A DNA stretch of 64,000 nucleotides, from assembly GCA_020746995.1 (NCBI GenBank), contig JAGPXD010000003.1, forward strand, positions 4,216,001 to 4,280,000. Direction: 5' to 3'. How positions within the stretch are numbered: the first letter of the stretch is position 1; every line of letters starts with the position of its first letter. A program made the position numbers and the translations under genes. This DNA comes from Plectosphaerella cucumerina (lineage: Eukaryota; Ascomycota; Sordariomycetes; Glomerellales; Plectosphaerellaceae). The notes beneath the pieces were generated by a model, which saw nothing but the letters and a program-made list of their open reading frames with translations, was not told the origin of the DNA and did not search any database. Shown piece by piece: positions 21,145 through 32,682 of the stretch.

Positions 21145-22630
21145 GGTTGATGCGAAATGTCCAGCGGCTGTCCCACCATAGTATGGTCCTTTTACTGATG
21201 CGGAATTCTCGGTGACATGGCTCGCTTGCTGAAATGGGAAAAAATCAAATGCAAAGTAGAGAGGGCGGAGAGGAGGCCCAGGGCGAGTGGTTCTTTGTTG
21301 GGCTGGGAGATGGTGACAGTTGAAGGTGATATTAGTGTCGGGAGCAGGGTCGCCGGAGGGTGAGGAGGGAAAAATAGAGCCCGGGAGGGTCTTGCTCGGC
21401 AAAGGAGAGGATGGCGACAACAGCAGGGGAAATGCTTGCGTGTTGAGTGAGGAGATCGACGGCTTGAACTTGGGCGGGCGGCCGATGGATGGCGGGCCAG
21501 AGCTTCAAGAGCACCGGAGCGGGAGGGAGCTAGCCCGTTCCGTAGAATCGCAGGATCGGATCGTGGTGGGTGGGGTGGGAAGACCAGACCGAGCAAGGAC
21601 CAGCTCTTGTTCTGTCTAAGGGCGGGGGTTGGTCAAAGACTGGTGGTATATGTACACAGGGCTGCGCCGGAATAGGGTTGCGAACTCGGACTCGGAGGGG
21701 GAGGTGGTGGTGGGATGGTGTGGTGGTGTGCAGAGGAGGGTCGCCGAATAGAGAGGCCTGGGTGTAAGACAGCTGAGGAATGACCACATGGACGGGCCTC
21801 GAGGTGTTGTTGCGAGTGAGGTGGAAAAGGGGAGAGGAAAAGGACTCGGGTTGGAAGAGAGCACAGCGGTCCCCATATGAGAAGGGGGGGGTCGGTCACT
21901 CAGGGGAGGGGGCGGGAGAGGTGACGACGGGCTGGTGGTATATGGGTGATTTTGGCATTTGTCTCGTCCATGGCGGTTACGGGACGTGAATGGGTGACGC
22001 GGGTGACAGGGGTCCCGGGGTTGTTGCGAGGAGGACGGGGACGGTCAATCGACGGGATGCTATTCTTTGCCTGCAGTGTGGCGTCCGGGCAGTTGACAGG
22101 GCCCTTCTGGCTGCGGGCCATCCATGCAGCGCAGACTGGTAGACACGGCGGCCGCGAGGACGAAAGCAGTCAGGTGTCTCCCGTCCGAGTGGAAACGTAC
22201 CCGTCGCGGTGGACGAGATTGGACAGCAGCAGCAAGGAAGACGGCGACGGCAAAGCAGATCAGAGGGGCTGCCGGGCTGCGCAGCTGCTGCAAGTTGTGC
22301 CACCCGTCCTTGCTGTCCAAGGCGTCCAAGCCGTCCGTCCCATCGCCGGACGCGGACGGACGAGACGAGATGGAGCCAGCGAGCGCAGCCAGCCAACAAG
22401 CGGGCAGCGGCTGCCCGTTGTCGCCGTCGCAATGTGGACCCCGGGAGGGAGGTCAAGCAAAAGGTGCAGGAGAAGCAGAGCAGGTCTCTCGGTCGGGCGA
22501 GGTCCAGGTCTCGAACCACACACCCCGCGGAGCGGCGGAGTGCGTGTGTGCGTTGCGTTGTGTGTGTGCGTGTGCGAGGCGTGGGAGCCGTCGGAAGTAC
22601 CGAGTACTCGTGGCAACTCTCTCGTCTTGG

Positions 22631-22632
<2 letters not shown>

Positions 22633-22669
<37 letters not shown>
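22633..22669 (+). repeat. 37-nt uninterrupted poly(G) tract
   Basis: Thirty-seven consecutive G between CTTGGCC and AATCCACC. It is by far the longest homopolymer in the window. It could form G-quadruplex structure, be highly unstable in length, or be partly a sequencing/assembly artefact. Confidence 0.9.
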
Positions 22670-22670
<1 letters not shown>

Positions 22671-23514
22671 ATCCACCGACCGGCGGTGTCCGTCTATCGG
22701 CTTCTTTTTTTCCCACTCGCTTCGTGTCGGGACAATGGACGTTGGGGCAATGCTGCGATTGCATGCCTCTGGTACAGGGTCAGCGATTGGCACCGATCCT
22801 GGCCGCGCACTCACATTCCAAGGCATGGCTGGCAGGCAGCAAACGGATGTACAGGTAGCGAGCTCACTCGACCCTGATGATGCCGGCCGACGGAACCAGA
22901 CGAAGGAGCAGCGCTGCGTGCGCAAAGCAAAGCAAAGGAAGCAAGGTTGCGCCGCTGCGCCCCTCCCCCCCTCAACGCGTTAAAATCCTCGCCCCCGGGA
23001 GCTGCATGGAGGGTCTGTCCTATGGGAGTTGCGAGGAGCCTTTTCAAGGTTGTCATTGGGTGACTGGTCGTCTGGCTAGCGTCCAAGGATGCTGGAGATC
23101 TGGGAGTCGCGATGGGGAGCGGCAAGGATGAGCAGGGATATGTCCCCCCCCTTGGTGGACGTTAACAGGCGACCGGGGGCTATGACTCCAACTTCGCAGA
23201 AGGATGAATATACGACGTGCCCGAGACCATTGAGATGTCCTGGCGCAGGTATTGCTCGAGTCGCGCCCCTGCACCTGTTGGGCGAGACTTGAGAGTCTAT
23301 TCGCGTGAGAGTAGCATGGCTCTCTAGGTGGCTGACGGGCGTGGACTGGGGGTCTCCTGGGTGACAGGCGCCGTTGGGGATTGGAACGTGGATTTTCACA
23401 CTGGTGATCCATGGTGACGACGGGGGAGATGGGTGGATAGACGGGCGGCGTGATGGCGTGAGGGAAAGACATGGAGCACGATTGAGGGGTGGCCCGGTTC
23501 CAGATGGCGGGAGG

Positions 23515-23539
23515 AAGGGAAGGGAAGGGAAGGGAAGGG
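23515..23539 (+). repeat. (AAGGG)x5 pentanucleotide repeat
   Basis: Five exact AAGGG units continuing into AAGAGGAAGGGG. It is a purine-only strand within the gene-free region, with no assigned function. Confidence 0.85.
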
Positions 23540-25131
23540 AAGAGGAAGGGGAAGGAGCAGGGGCCACAGTTCTTTCCTTGCCCATATCGCACACCAGGAT
23601 CGGAGAACTTCCAAGTCGAAGTCGAAGAGGAAGTCGCGACAAAGAACTCGGGAAGGTACCCAGGCACAGCTGGCTCGTCCCAAACTCCCATCGACTGCGG
23701 GCAGCTTGCGCTCGAATCTCCTGTCATCTCGGAAATGGCCAACCTCGCTCAGGCATGCAAGACGAGGTCCGTCTCGATCTGGACTCGACGTCACAGAGGC
23801 GTGTTCCACGGCAGCGTGCTTCTCTGCATGTCTCGCTCTTGGCGACCCGAGAGGCCATGTTTTTCTCAATGTCTCAGTCTCCCACCAAATGCCACCCTCC
23901 ACCTCCACCTCCATCCACCTCTAGTCGTCTCGTCCCGGCGCTTCCTTCAAATTGCCTAGCATCAGGGGTGGCCCCGACGACATGGCAGACGGAGACGAGT
24001 TCGATGACTTTGTCAGATCTCGCAGATGGCCCGTCGCTTCTCACTTGCTTCTCGACTACTCCCACCCATCGTCCCAAGACCTCAGTGGCCCCAAGCACAT
24101 GCAAGTCGCTTGTTGGGACACGGCCAACATGCTCGGGGCATACGGCATTGTCGGCCGGTGGAGGGCAGTCGTCAAAAACCCAGTCGCGCCGTTGCTTCCT
24201 TAGCCTCGAAGGGTGCACACTCTCGCACCCGTCACACCCCCTGCTCAAGTGGTGTGGAAGAACCCGGCCGTCCAACATCAACCCCCAAAGTCCCCCCATC
24301 GTTCGCATCCATCACACCCAAACACCAACGAGCAGGATGGACCCCAGACTTGGCGCTGTCAGTTCGCCCGTCTTGAGGGCTTCAGCGAGATGCCCTTCGG
24401 CCCCCAGCTCAACTTTCCCAGGAATGGCCTTGCCAATGGTCATCCCAAGACACCTCCAACAGCAAGTTCCAGCGACCAACAAAGGCCTCTGACGGCCCGC
24501 TCCTGGGATCCTCCTGGTAAGCTTCTTCACTAGGAGAGGCCCGGCCCCGCGCCCCGTCCGTCTTCCGTCCTTGGGATCATCCTCCCCGAGAGGGTGGCAG
24601 ACATGCCAATCCGCCAACAACCCTCACGACCCCCTCGGGGTGCCCTGGGCACAGTCGCCATTCGTCCTCGGGTTGTCGAGGGGCCTGGACACCCATTTGC
24701 ACTACCCTTTCTTCGCCATCCGATTGGACACTTGCCATTCATTTTAACCCAATCAGAAAACAGGTCTCGGACACCCGCCCCCTCTTCCTGCATGTCTCTC
24801 TTTTATCCGCCAGGAACAAGTCACCAATCCGCGTCTGTCGACTGGCGCCGAGAGCCTGAGGGTTGCCTTTTCGAAAGGGCTGGTCTCGATCCTGCGAGCA
24901 TCAACAAGCCGTCGTCCGATACACCGGCCTGTCCTCCGCTCTTAGTCACAGATTACTTGTCTTATCACGGCAGGGCTCCCCAGGTACATCGCCCGAATCA
25001 GGCATGGTCTGGGGGCGCGTCTATTTGTCGACTGGCGGCTATCTGCGTCCTCGGGCCGTATGCAGGATCAGGAGCTGGCAGTTGGTCTCTCGGCGGTCCT
25101 CGCCCAGTCCTACCAGCCGGAAGCCAGCTGC

Positions 25132-25212
25132 TCACATGACGTTGGAGCTGGTCACATGAGCACGATGCAGCATTGACTGGCCGCCGCAGGCCGCAGGCTC
25201 TGGTTCACATGA
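25132..25212. promoter_or_regulatory. cluster of three TCACATGA motifs
   Basis: The identical octamer TCACATGA occurs at 25132-25139, 25152-25159 and 25205-25212. The core CACATG is an E-box-like element, and the reverse complement TCATGTGA resembles half of the yeast Ino2/Ino4 site. No adjacent gene start is known, so function is speculative. Confidence 0.25.
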
Positions 25213-27694
25213 CCTCTCGATCATCAAGGGAGGCCTTTTGCACGCGCCGAGATGGCCTCAAGAACCTGCTCGGATAGACCGCCTTTCGGTGAACAAGGTC
25301 AGGTGTTCAACGGACAGACGGGCAACCTCTCGATCCCAGCATAGTGACTCCACATGCGTTGGACAGAGCTCCTTGCTGAGCTGAAGGCCCTGCATATACG
25401 GCGTGGCGACTATTATGCGACCGTCGCGTCTGCATCTCTGTGGAACGACTTCAAAGGGCTGCAGAAATGTGCTATGGATAGAACATTGACGGCCGGGACA
25501 CATGACAGACATGCAGCAGTCTTGACGGCGCCGTTGATGGCGTCACACTACCGAGCAAAACGGTCGCCATCGGAGGCAACCGATGCACGTTCTGTGGACT
25601 CCGCCACACGCCTCACCGCTGGCGCCTCCGGTTCAGCGCGGGTGAGGCGGTTGAGGCGGGTGAGGCTGGTGACGTGGCACCAGACAGACGGGACACATTC
25701 ATCTCTGTGGCCAAACTTCGCCCTTGCTCACCTTGGCCTTCTCGAACTCTTCCGCCGCAAGGGTCCCTGTTGCTCTGTTACACCGAATCGTGGCTTCACG
25801 GCCTTGGTCGCAGATCTCGGCATCTCTGTCTGCATCTGGCCCGTCTCTGGCCATGTACCCGGTACCTACGGCCGATGCGACACACGCCCCCTACCCTGCC
25901 CGCCTTTTTTATTTTATTTTTGCCTCGGAGGCAAAATTGAACAGCGCATCAACGGCGGACGACATCGGATCTATCTAGTTGGCCGCGAGCGGAGCCTTCA
26001 CGGAGACAGCACGGCTCTTCACGCTATCAATTCTGTTCCCTAGGACCTGTCTCCGTGCGCATAGCCGCCATGGTTGCCGCGACCTAGGAAGCGAGTCTCG
26101 AGAGCAGGGGTTTTCGCGCCTTCATTGGCCTGCCCTCCATGGCCCGTCCGCCCCCAACGGAAGTAACGTGATAGCGAGCTCGTGCGAGCCCGTCACAGTG
26201 GGTGTGCTGCTCGCTGTCTCTAGCCTTTAGTTGCCTGTCGTCTTCTTCCCCGTCTTAGGGAAAAGGGGGAAGACACATCAAAGGCGGGCCGGCGGGCGTA
26301 GCAAGGGGCCGTATATCCAGGGGAAGCCCATCGCCAGGATTTGATGGGCTGTCTGCGAAGACGACGGTCTGCTGCCTAGCATCTCTCCGGTCCCTTCCCA
26401 TCGGCGCCGGCAGCCTTGACAGACCAGACCGCAAGGAGGACAGCCAGCCGCAGGCCACGCTAGGAATATTCCCGCGCCGTGCGGGATTAGCGCCATGTCT
26501 TACCACGGCCGTCTGTGGGTGAGAAAAGGGGGGAGCGGACGTGCCTGGGCCTTGCCCGAGGCCGGCCAAGCACGCACCACAACTCTATTCACAGCCTGGA
26601 GATCTGTGTCGAGGCTCTCCCGGTGGGCTGAGCCAGCGGGGCACGGGGGTGCTCAGCTCTGCCGGGCAGAGACGCTTGATGAGTTGGCAGATATCTCAGC
26701 AGGTCCCTAGCCTGTCCGTTTCCGCATCTCCCTCTTCGTGGTCTGTGATCATGTCCTACCGCGCAACGCGCTACATGTCGCTCAGTTCTTCATCCGTGTA
26801 CATGCGCCGGTGACGTCGCGGCGTCCACATCCAGACGCAATGGCTTGCCAGCCCTGGGCTGAAGACGCCTCCCGCTCGTGTGACTGGACTGCCGGAACCA
26901 CCCTCCCCCTCTTCCCAAGAAAACCGGCGTCGTTCAGGGGGAGCCACTGCACCATCACCTTTGGCTCGGGCGGCGCGAAGCGAAAAAACGAACGAGACAA
27001 ACCCCGTCGTGCCATTTTGGGTCCGGTCGTTGTTTGATGGTGCTGCTCGATCTGGATGGATGGCGCGCAGGGCTGACCGGACGCTGACGATAGAGCTGCC
27101 AATGGAACCGTGGGGATGCCTTCCTCCGCCGGGTACGTCGGGGGCCACCGCTGACGATCCTCTGTGGTTGCCCGTCGGCCGTGGCCTCTGGACCGGAACG
27201 CGAGAATTTTTCCCGTTGGGGACGGGCGACTAGTCCTGCCCGCGGCTCAGGGGCCGGCGTCTACTCCCCCTGAACCCAAATCTCGACGGCGCGTCACCAT
27301 CACCATCATCACGACGGGCCGATCATGTTTTTTTCTCTCTCAACATGAACCGTGCCTAGAAAGCTTGAGAAAATGCTACGTCAGTCTACTAGTACACAAA
27401 CACGCGCGTCTCGTTTCGATGCCCGGATCTCGCTCGATCCGATATCGACTTCTGGCCTAGAAAATTCGCATCGTCAAGAAACCCCTCCCGTCATCTACAC
27501 TGGACATTCAGGCTCGGACTTTTGGGTTCCGGGGTCCCGAGATATTCCGTCTCTCCTATGTCAGTCTGCCGCATTATCCTATCCCCGGGTGCTGTGGTTA
27601 AGCCCTCTTCTTTCCTGTTCCGTCTGTTCCTACCCAGCCGGCTCCGTGAGTCATGACGAGCTGCTCTGTCAGAACGTCAAGGTCGACGACGCTC

Positions 27695-29903
27695 CTACGC
27701 GCCGGGAGGGGGAGGGGGAGGCTGCTCGCCAGGAGGAGGGGGAGGGGCATAGTCAGAGGGAGGAGGGGGAGGAGGCGGGGGAACGCCGCTGGAATACTGC
27801 GAGATGAGATCGTTCAGGCCGGGAGGGGCTCCGGGAGCACCCATGCCGGGGGGAGGAGGAGGAGGAGGCGCGCCCATGCCGGGAGGAGCGCCGTAGCCAG
27901 CGTAGCCACCGTACGCGGCGTAGCTGCCGTAGCCAGCGTTCTGTGCTCCGGGAGCCTGCTGCCAGGGAGGAGGAGCGGCCGCGCCGCCGTGACCACTACC
28001 GTAGCCGCGGTCACGATCACTGTCGCGTCCGCCGCCGCCGTAGTAGCTGTCACCGCCGCCGCGACGATCATCGTTGCCGCGGTCGCGGTTGCGAGCCCAA
28101 GGAGCAGGACCGCCGCCGCCGCCGCCGCCATCACCACCACGACCGCCTCCAGGGGGACCGCCGTCATGGTCGTTGTTGCGCTGGCGCCAGGGAGCAGGGC
28201 CGCCAGTCGGTCCGCGCTGCCAGGGCCTGGCATCGCCGCCACCGCCGCCGCCGCCGCGGGAGTCGTTGTCGTAGGATCCGGGGCCGGCCTCAATGCGTGC
28301 AGGAGGAACTCCGCCGGCAGGGCCGCCGCCGAGTTCTTGCATGAGAGACTGCAGTATGTGTTAGTAGAGAGACAACAGGAAGAAAGGGGGGCGGGCAAGA
28401 CTCACCTCGTACTCGCGGTCGACGGCATCGCCGCCGCCAATGCGGCCGGCGGCAGGACGACCGGGGCCGTCGCCGGTGTTCCGCCAGCTGGCTCCGCGCT
28501 GCCTGTCGGGACAGTCCCTGGCCATGTGGCCGGCGTTGCCGCACACGCGACAGATGATGCTGGCGGTGAAGTTTTGGCGCTCGGGGCAGTCGTATTTCCT
28601 GTGGCCGATCTGGCCGCAGTTCTGGCAAGCCTGGTTCTCGTCGTCACGGAGGGTACCGTTGAGGGCGGCGAGCTCGCGAAGCTGGTTACGCTTGAGCTCG
28701 TTCTGGCCTTCGGGAATGGAAGCCGCCTGTCGGATGTTAGCACGTCTGAGAAAAGGGGAGAGAAAGGAACGTTACTCACAGTTTCGATGACGTTGTGGAT
28801 GAGCTTCTTGGCCTTGTTGACCTTTTCCTCCGTGTCGGCCATGATGAGACAGTGGAGGTCCTCCTCCTGGTTGCTAGAGTGGGCGGCGTCGGAGCGGCCC
28901 TTGCCCTCTTTGACGGAGCCCTTGCCACGGATGGCAATCTTGGCGCCCGACTCGCTCTCCATCTTCTTCAGGGTGTTGCCACGGGGTCCGATAAGCAAGC
29001 CAACTTCATGGGGGAAAGAGCTAAGCGTTAGTATCTGTATCAAGTGAGGGTAGAGCATGATGCATGGGCAGAGAGTCCGGACGTAACGAGGCCAGTCCTG
29101 ACACGGGCATTGAGGGGGATGCAAGTGAGAGGACAGGCCTGGCGCCGATCGGTACAAAGGAAAAACATTAGAGTTAGAAGGGTTAGAGGGTTAGCAATCA
29201 TACTGAAGTTAATCTCCGGGTAGTCGTTGACAGGCACGTAGACCTTCTCCTGGGTCTTGGTGGGTCTCCGGTAGTCCTGAGGAGGGTGGTAGTTAGGAAT
29301 GGTCTTCATGGCCTTCTCGATGAGCTTGTGGCGCTCGTCCTCCAGGCGCTTCCTGTAGCGGTATTCGCGGGTGTTGATACGGCGACCATGGTTGTCGTAC
29401 TGCGGCGCGGGAGACGGCGACCTGGACAAGGGGTTAGCGGGGGTGGGAAGAAACAGGGGGGGACCTTGGGGGACAAACCTGTCGCCATCAGCAGGAACGA
29501 CATCGTCGATTCGGAGCTTCTGGCTGATCTCCTCGATACGGAGATGGAGGGTGTAGGCCTCGAGTTGCTCGCTGGTCATGTTTGCGACGATGGCCGTCGG
29601 AAGGCCCATGAGGCCGGCAGCCTTGTTCTCGGAGGCATCTCCCCAGCGGTTTCTCTTCTTGCGTCTCCGGGGACCATCGGCATCGGTTCCTGCGATGATA
29701 GAAATGTTAGTGGGCTGATGAGGGACGACAAGGCAACAGTCGCGGTTTGAGTTTGGGTTGGACGAACGGGGTTCGGGGCTCCGACCGCGCTTCAGGTCGG
29801 GCGCATCGCTGGGCGGCGGTGGTCCAGCATCATCGTCGCCGAAACGACGCTTTCCCAAGGGAATGTTGTTGGAGCCGGTGACTCCTTGGCTTCTCCACGA
29901 CAT
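27695..29903 (-). CDS. MSL5: branchpoint-bridging protein BBP/SF1
   Basis: Splicing factor that recognises the intron branch site and bridges it to U1-bound 5' splice sites. Exons: 29903-29768, 29689-29479, 29421-29204, 29003-28780, 28726-28406, 28348-27695; introns of 78, 57, 200, 53 and 57 nt; 587 aa. Order: MSWRSQGVTGSNN start, RRRKKRNRWGD basic/Trp motif (U2AF-binding type), SF1 helix-hairpin region, KH-QUA2 domain with IGLLIGPRGNTLKKME, and two CCHC zinc knuckles (C297-C300-H305-C310 and C322-C325-H330-C335). A Gly/Arg/Asp-rich tail follows and ends in proline runs (PPPPPPPGMGAP). Intron 1 uses a weak GTTCGT donor and has no stop and a length divisible by three, so retention would add 26 residues; its donor is the least certain boundary. 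Intron 3 has a perfect TACTAAC with an AG only 7 nt beyond the branch A, bypassed for ATGAAG. Confidence 0.92.
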
Positions 29904-32682
29904 GATTGCGATGGGTGGTGAAGCGTCGATGGAAGGATGGGTTTGGGGTTGTTGTCGATCAAAGGGAGTCGCGCCGAGGACAAACAACGGTTTGCCCAGT
30001 TTTCCGCGGTGGATCGCTTATCGAAAGCCGTTTCCTCTTATCGCTGGTGAGTAATCAAACTTGGCCTCAGTGGCGAGTCTGGCGAGGAAGGTCACCGTGC
30101 ACGTCCCTCCACGGCACGTGGCCGCGGTGGGTGTGAGCTTCACAGCAGGGCAACTGCCCACATTGTATCTCCCAGGTCAGAATATGGGCATCTGGTATCT
30201 ACCTAGCTTGCAAAAAGATACACAGTGGCAGGTGACTGACTGATTGTATTGCCCTCTTTGTTGTGCTCCTCTGTGTCCAGGAGCAAGGTAACTGGATGTG
30301 AGGTCGCTGGGTTTCATTGTTTGAGTGCTCATAATGTTTCTCCGGAAATCACATCTCCAAATCACCTTGCCACAGGGAATCGGAAGGACACAATCCCATG
30401 GATATTCCCGAATCTCAGATGAAGCTGGAGCCTGGTCTGGGGTTTTCCCTGGCAGGGATTTGCACTGCGGAGCAGCTGTTGCTTGATACCACGTTGACCT
30501 TCCACGATCCCCGGGCGACAAACCCCAGAAGATCCACAATCCAAGATGCCTCGTGACCACCCCACGACGACATTGTACATGACAGTGAGCTCTACAATGC
30601 GGGGTTGGCTGTCGCGGCTGCGTCATTGGGCATTACAAGCATAAGCAGCATCAGGGCTAAAACATGGAGTGACGGCTCTAGCCAGTCTTGCTAGTCGTCA
30701 TAGCTGCCACCAGCGTGGTGCACTTGGATCAACACGGACAGCCGACGGTATAAACCCGCGTTGACTCTGGTCCCCTGTTGTTAGTCCCTGCAGATAAGCA
30801 CTTTGGCCAGGCGAGTCGGGCTTCTCGCTGACAGTCAGGCTTTGGTGGCTGATTTGTGGCATAAGAAGTAAGACGTGTTTTTGGTGGCCGCAAGACATGC
30901 GGGAAGCGAGCTGGTTGATGAATGGACAATGGCTGCAGGAGGTCCTGCATGTCGTGGTCGTAGTCTGAAGGCACCTGGCAACACGGCATGGTTTTGAGGT
31001 GATATAACAGGTTACATGTCCGACCAACGGTCTCTTAGGACTCGTACGATCCTTGCGCCTGGACTGTGCTACAGTACAAACCCCTGAGCAGTCGACGGCG
31101 GGAGCAGCCACGCGCATGGCTCCCGAAGAGCTGTGCCCAAGTTCCGGGTTGGGCGAGGCGGAAAGAACGGGAGGCTCTCCGCGCACGGCCGCTGCAATCT
31201 TCTGGGAAGTGCCGAGTGTTTCGCTAGGCCGTGGACATTGTAGAAACAACGCGCCTGGATATGACATTTGGTGATAACGAGATAAGGCAAATGAACGACG
31301 GGTAGGCTATCGAAGTTTGCCTCGAGGCTGCAGACAGATAGATGCACCTGGCCAGGCAAGGATACGAGGTTCACTCGGGTGGTATGATGGGAAGCGAAGC
31401 GGCACGCAAAAAGCTGCGGGGAGGGTGCGTGGGAGGAAGGTCGTGATTGGCGGCGCGACGTGAGGTTTATGCCCCTGTACGCAGGTAATTTCCTCGAGGG
31501 ATGGCGAGGGGCGCGAGGGGCGGCGATGGACCTGGTCGTTCGAGGGAGCTCTGGGTGCTTCGCGGCCTGTGCTTGCACCGGCTGTCCGTGATGTGCTGCA
31601 TGCCGCCAGGCTCGGACGCGGTTTAAAAAAAACAAGACCCACCCCGCTGCGGGCTAGACCATCGTCATCGTCGAAGCGCGCCGGAGCTGGCGGAGAAGGA
31701 AAATTCAAAAGTTGATACGAGAAGATGAAGAATATATTTGCGCGAGAAAGAGAGCTTCGTCGGTGGAGGGACGGGACCTTGGGGAGTTGAGAGACATCGC
31801 CGTCACCCGACGACTGGACATCTGCAGTGAACGGAGCGGGGAGTCCGCTGCCCACCTCACGCATCAGATGGCATGGATCAGCGATGCGAGAGAGTTGGAC
31901 TGGAGCGGCGGCACCTTGTCTAGCTTGGCGCGCCGTGCTTCCTGCTGCTGGCCTGGCAGCCTGGGTGGTCCTCGAGCAGGGGGTCCGGCATCAGACGGAG
32001 AAGTGAAGTGGAGGGAATTGAGCGCAAGCTCCAGCGGGTGACGTTTTGTTTGGTTGCCCCCCTCGCCTTGCCTTGCCTCCCCTGTTCAAGTTCAAGTTGG
32101 GTTGTCATGTCACTCGGTCACTTGCATCGCATCGCATCGCATCTCCCAGTGCCATCTCGCTCACCCTCATCTGCTGCTCTTGTTCTGCTGCTTTGCACGA
32201 AAGCTCCTTCCCACCTGCTTCCCTCCAGCGTGCCAGCCCACCCCCAGTTGGACCCCCCCCTTCGAAACTTTAACGCCGGAGACTCAGAAGGAAGGAGAAA
32301 CCCATAACCCCCCAAATCGATCATTCCATCGCGAGCTCGGGAATTTTTCCGATCCTTTTGGCTTTCTGCTTGCCCTCGAGCACCGCGCCTTGCTCGACCT
32401 TGGATCTCGTCTTCCAACCCCTTTCTCCCTCTTCAACTTCCTTCTCCAAGGCTCTCCGGGGACCGGCCTTGGGTGTAATATCCGCCTCGCCACCGTCGTC
32501 GGCCACCCGATCCCGTCGATCCCTCCGTCATATTTGCTGCCGTCGGCCACGGCCTCGACCTCGACCTCTCCTTTCCTCCCCGCGTCTCCAGCGTGTCCCA
32601 CGCGCTGTCGCTTGCTATCTCTCCTGTCGCGTCGACATCTCGCGAATCTGTCGAGCCTCTTGTCTCAGAACGCCCAGTCGCA
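29904..32682. other. 2.8-kb divergent region between BBP and glycogenin
   Basis: Promoters of both genes lie here. No tRNA, rRNA or extra coding gene was found; minus-strand frames such as 31267-30698 lack domains and coding bias. From about 32040 to 32682 the plus strand is strongly C/T-rich with a (GCATC)x4 repeat, which fits a long glycogenin 5' leader. The BBP side is short and plain. Confidence 0.55.
32124..32143 (+). repeat. (GCATC)x4 pentanucleotide repeat
   Basis: Four exact GCATC units in the probable glycogenin leader. The same pentamer family (reverse complement GATGC) recurs at 47907-47926 and 50511-50530. Confidence 0.85.

Larger units (their letters stand above)
21145..27694. 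other. 6.5-kb gene-free region upstream of the methyltransferase-like gene
   Basis: No gene can be supported between the start of the leftward 1,534-aa gene and the stop of BBP. The first ~450 bp is a pyrimidine-rich leader on the minus strand. Long open frames (for example 21946-22983 and 23374-24492, plus strand) exist but are low-complexity Arg/Gly/Ser/Pro, overlap open frames on the other strand and show no domain. Notable contents are the poly(G) tract at 22633-22669, (AAGGG)x5 at 23515-23539, GT-rich sequence near 22540-22580, and three TCACATGA motifs at 25132-25212. The last few hundred bases should include the BBP 3' UTR. An unannotated small gene or non-coding RNA cannot be excluded. 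Confidence 0.5.

Noticed and set aside
21145..21420. Longer N terminus for the methyltransferase-like giant
   Set aside because: The frame is open but has no ATG before 21144, and the sequence reads as a pyrimidine-rich leader.
23374..24492. 372-codon plus-strand frame in the 6.5-kb gene-free region
   Set aside because: Low-complexity Gly/Arg then Ser/Pro composition, overlaps open minus-strand frames, contains the AAGGG repeat, and no domain.
30698..31267. 189-codon minus-strand frame between BBP and glycogenin
   Set aside because: Cys/His/Ser-rich random-looking product, with shorter frames open on both strands and no domain.
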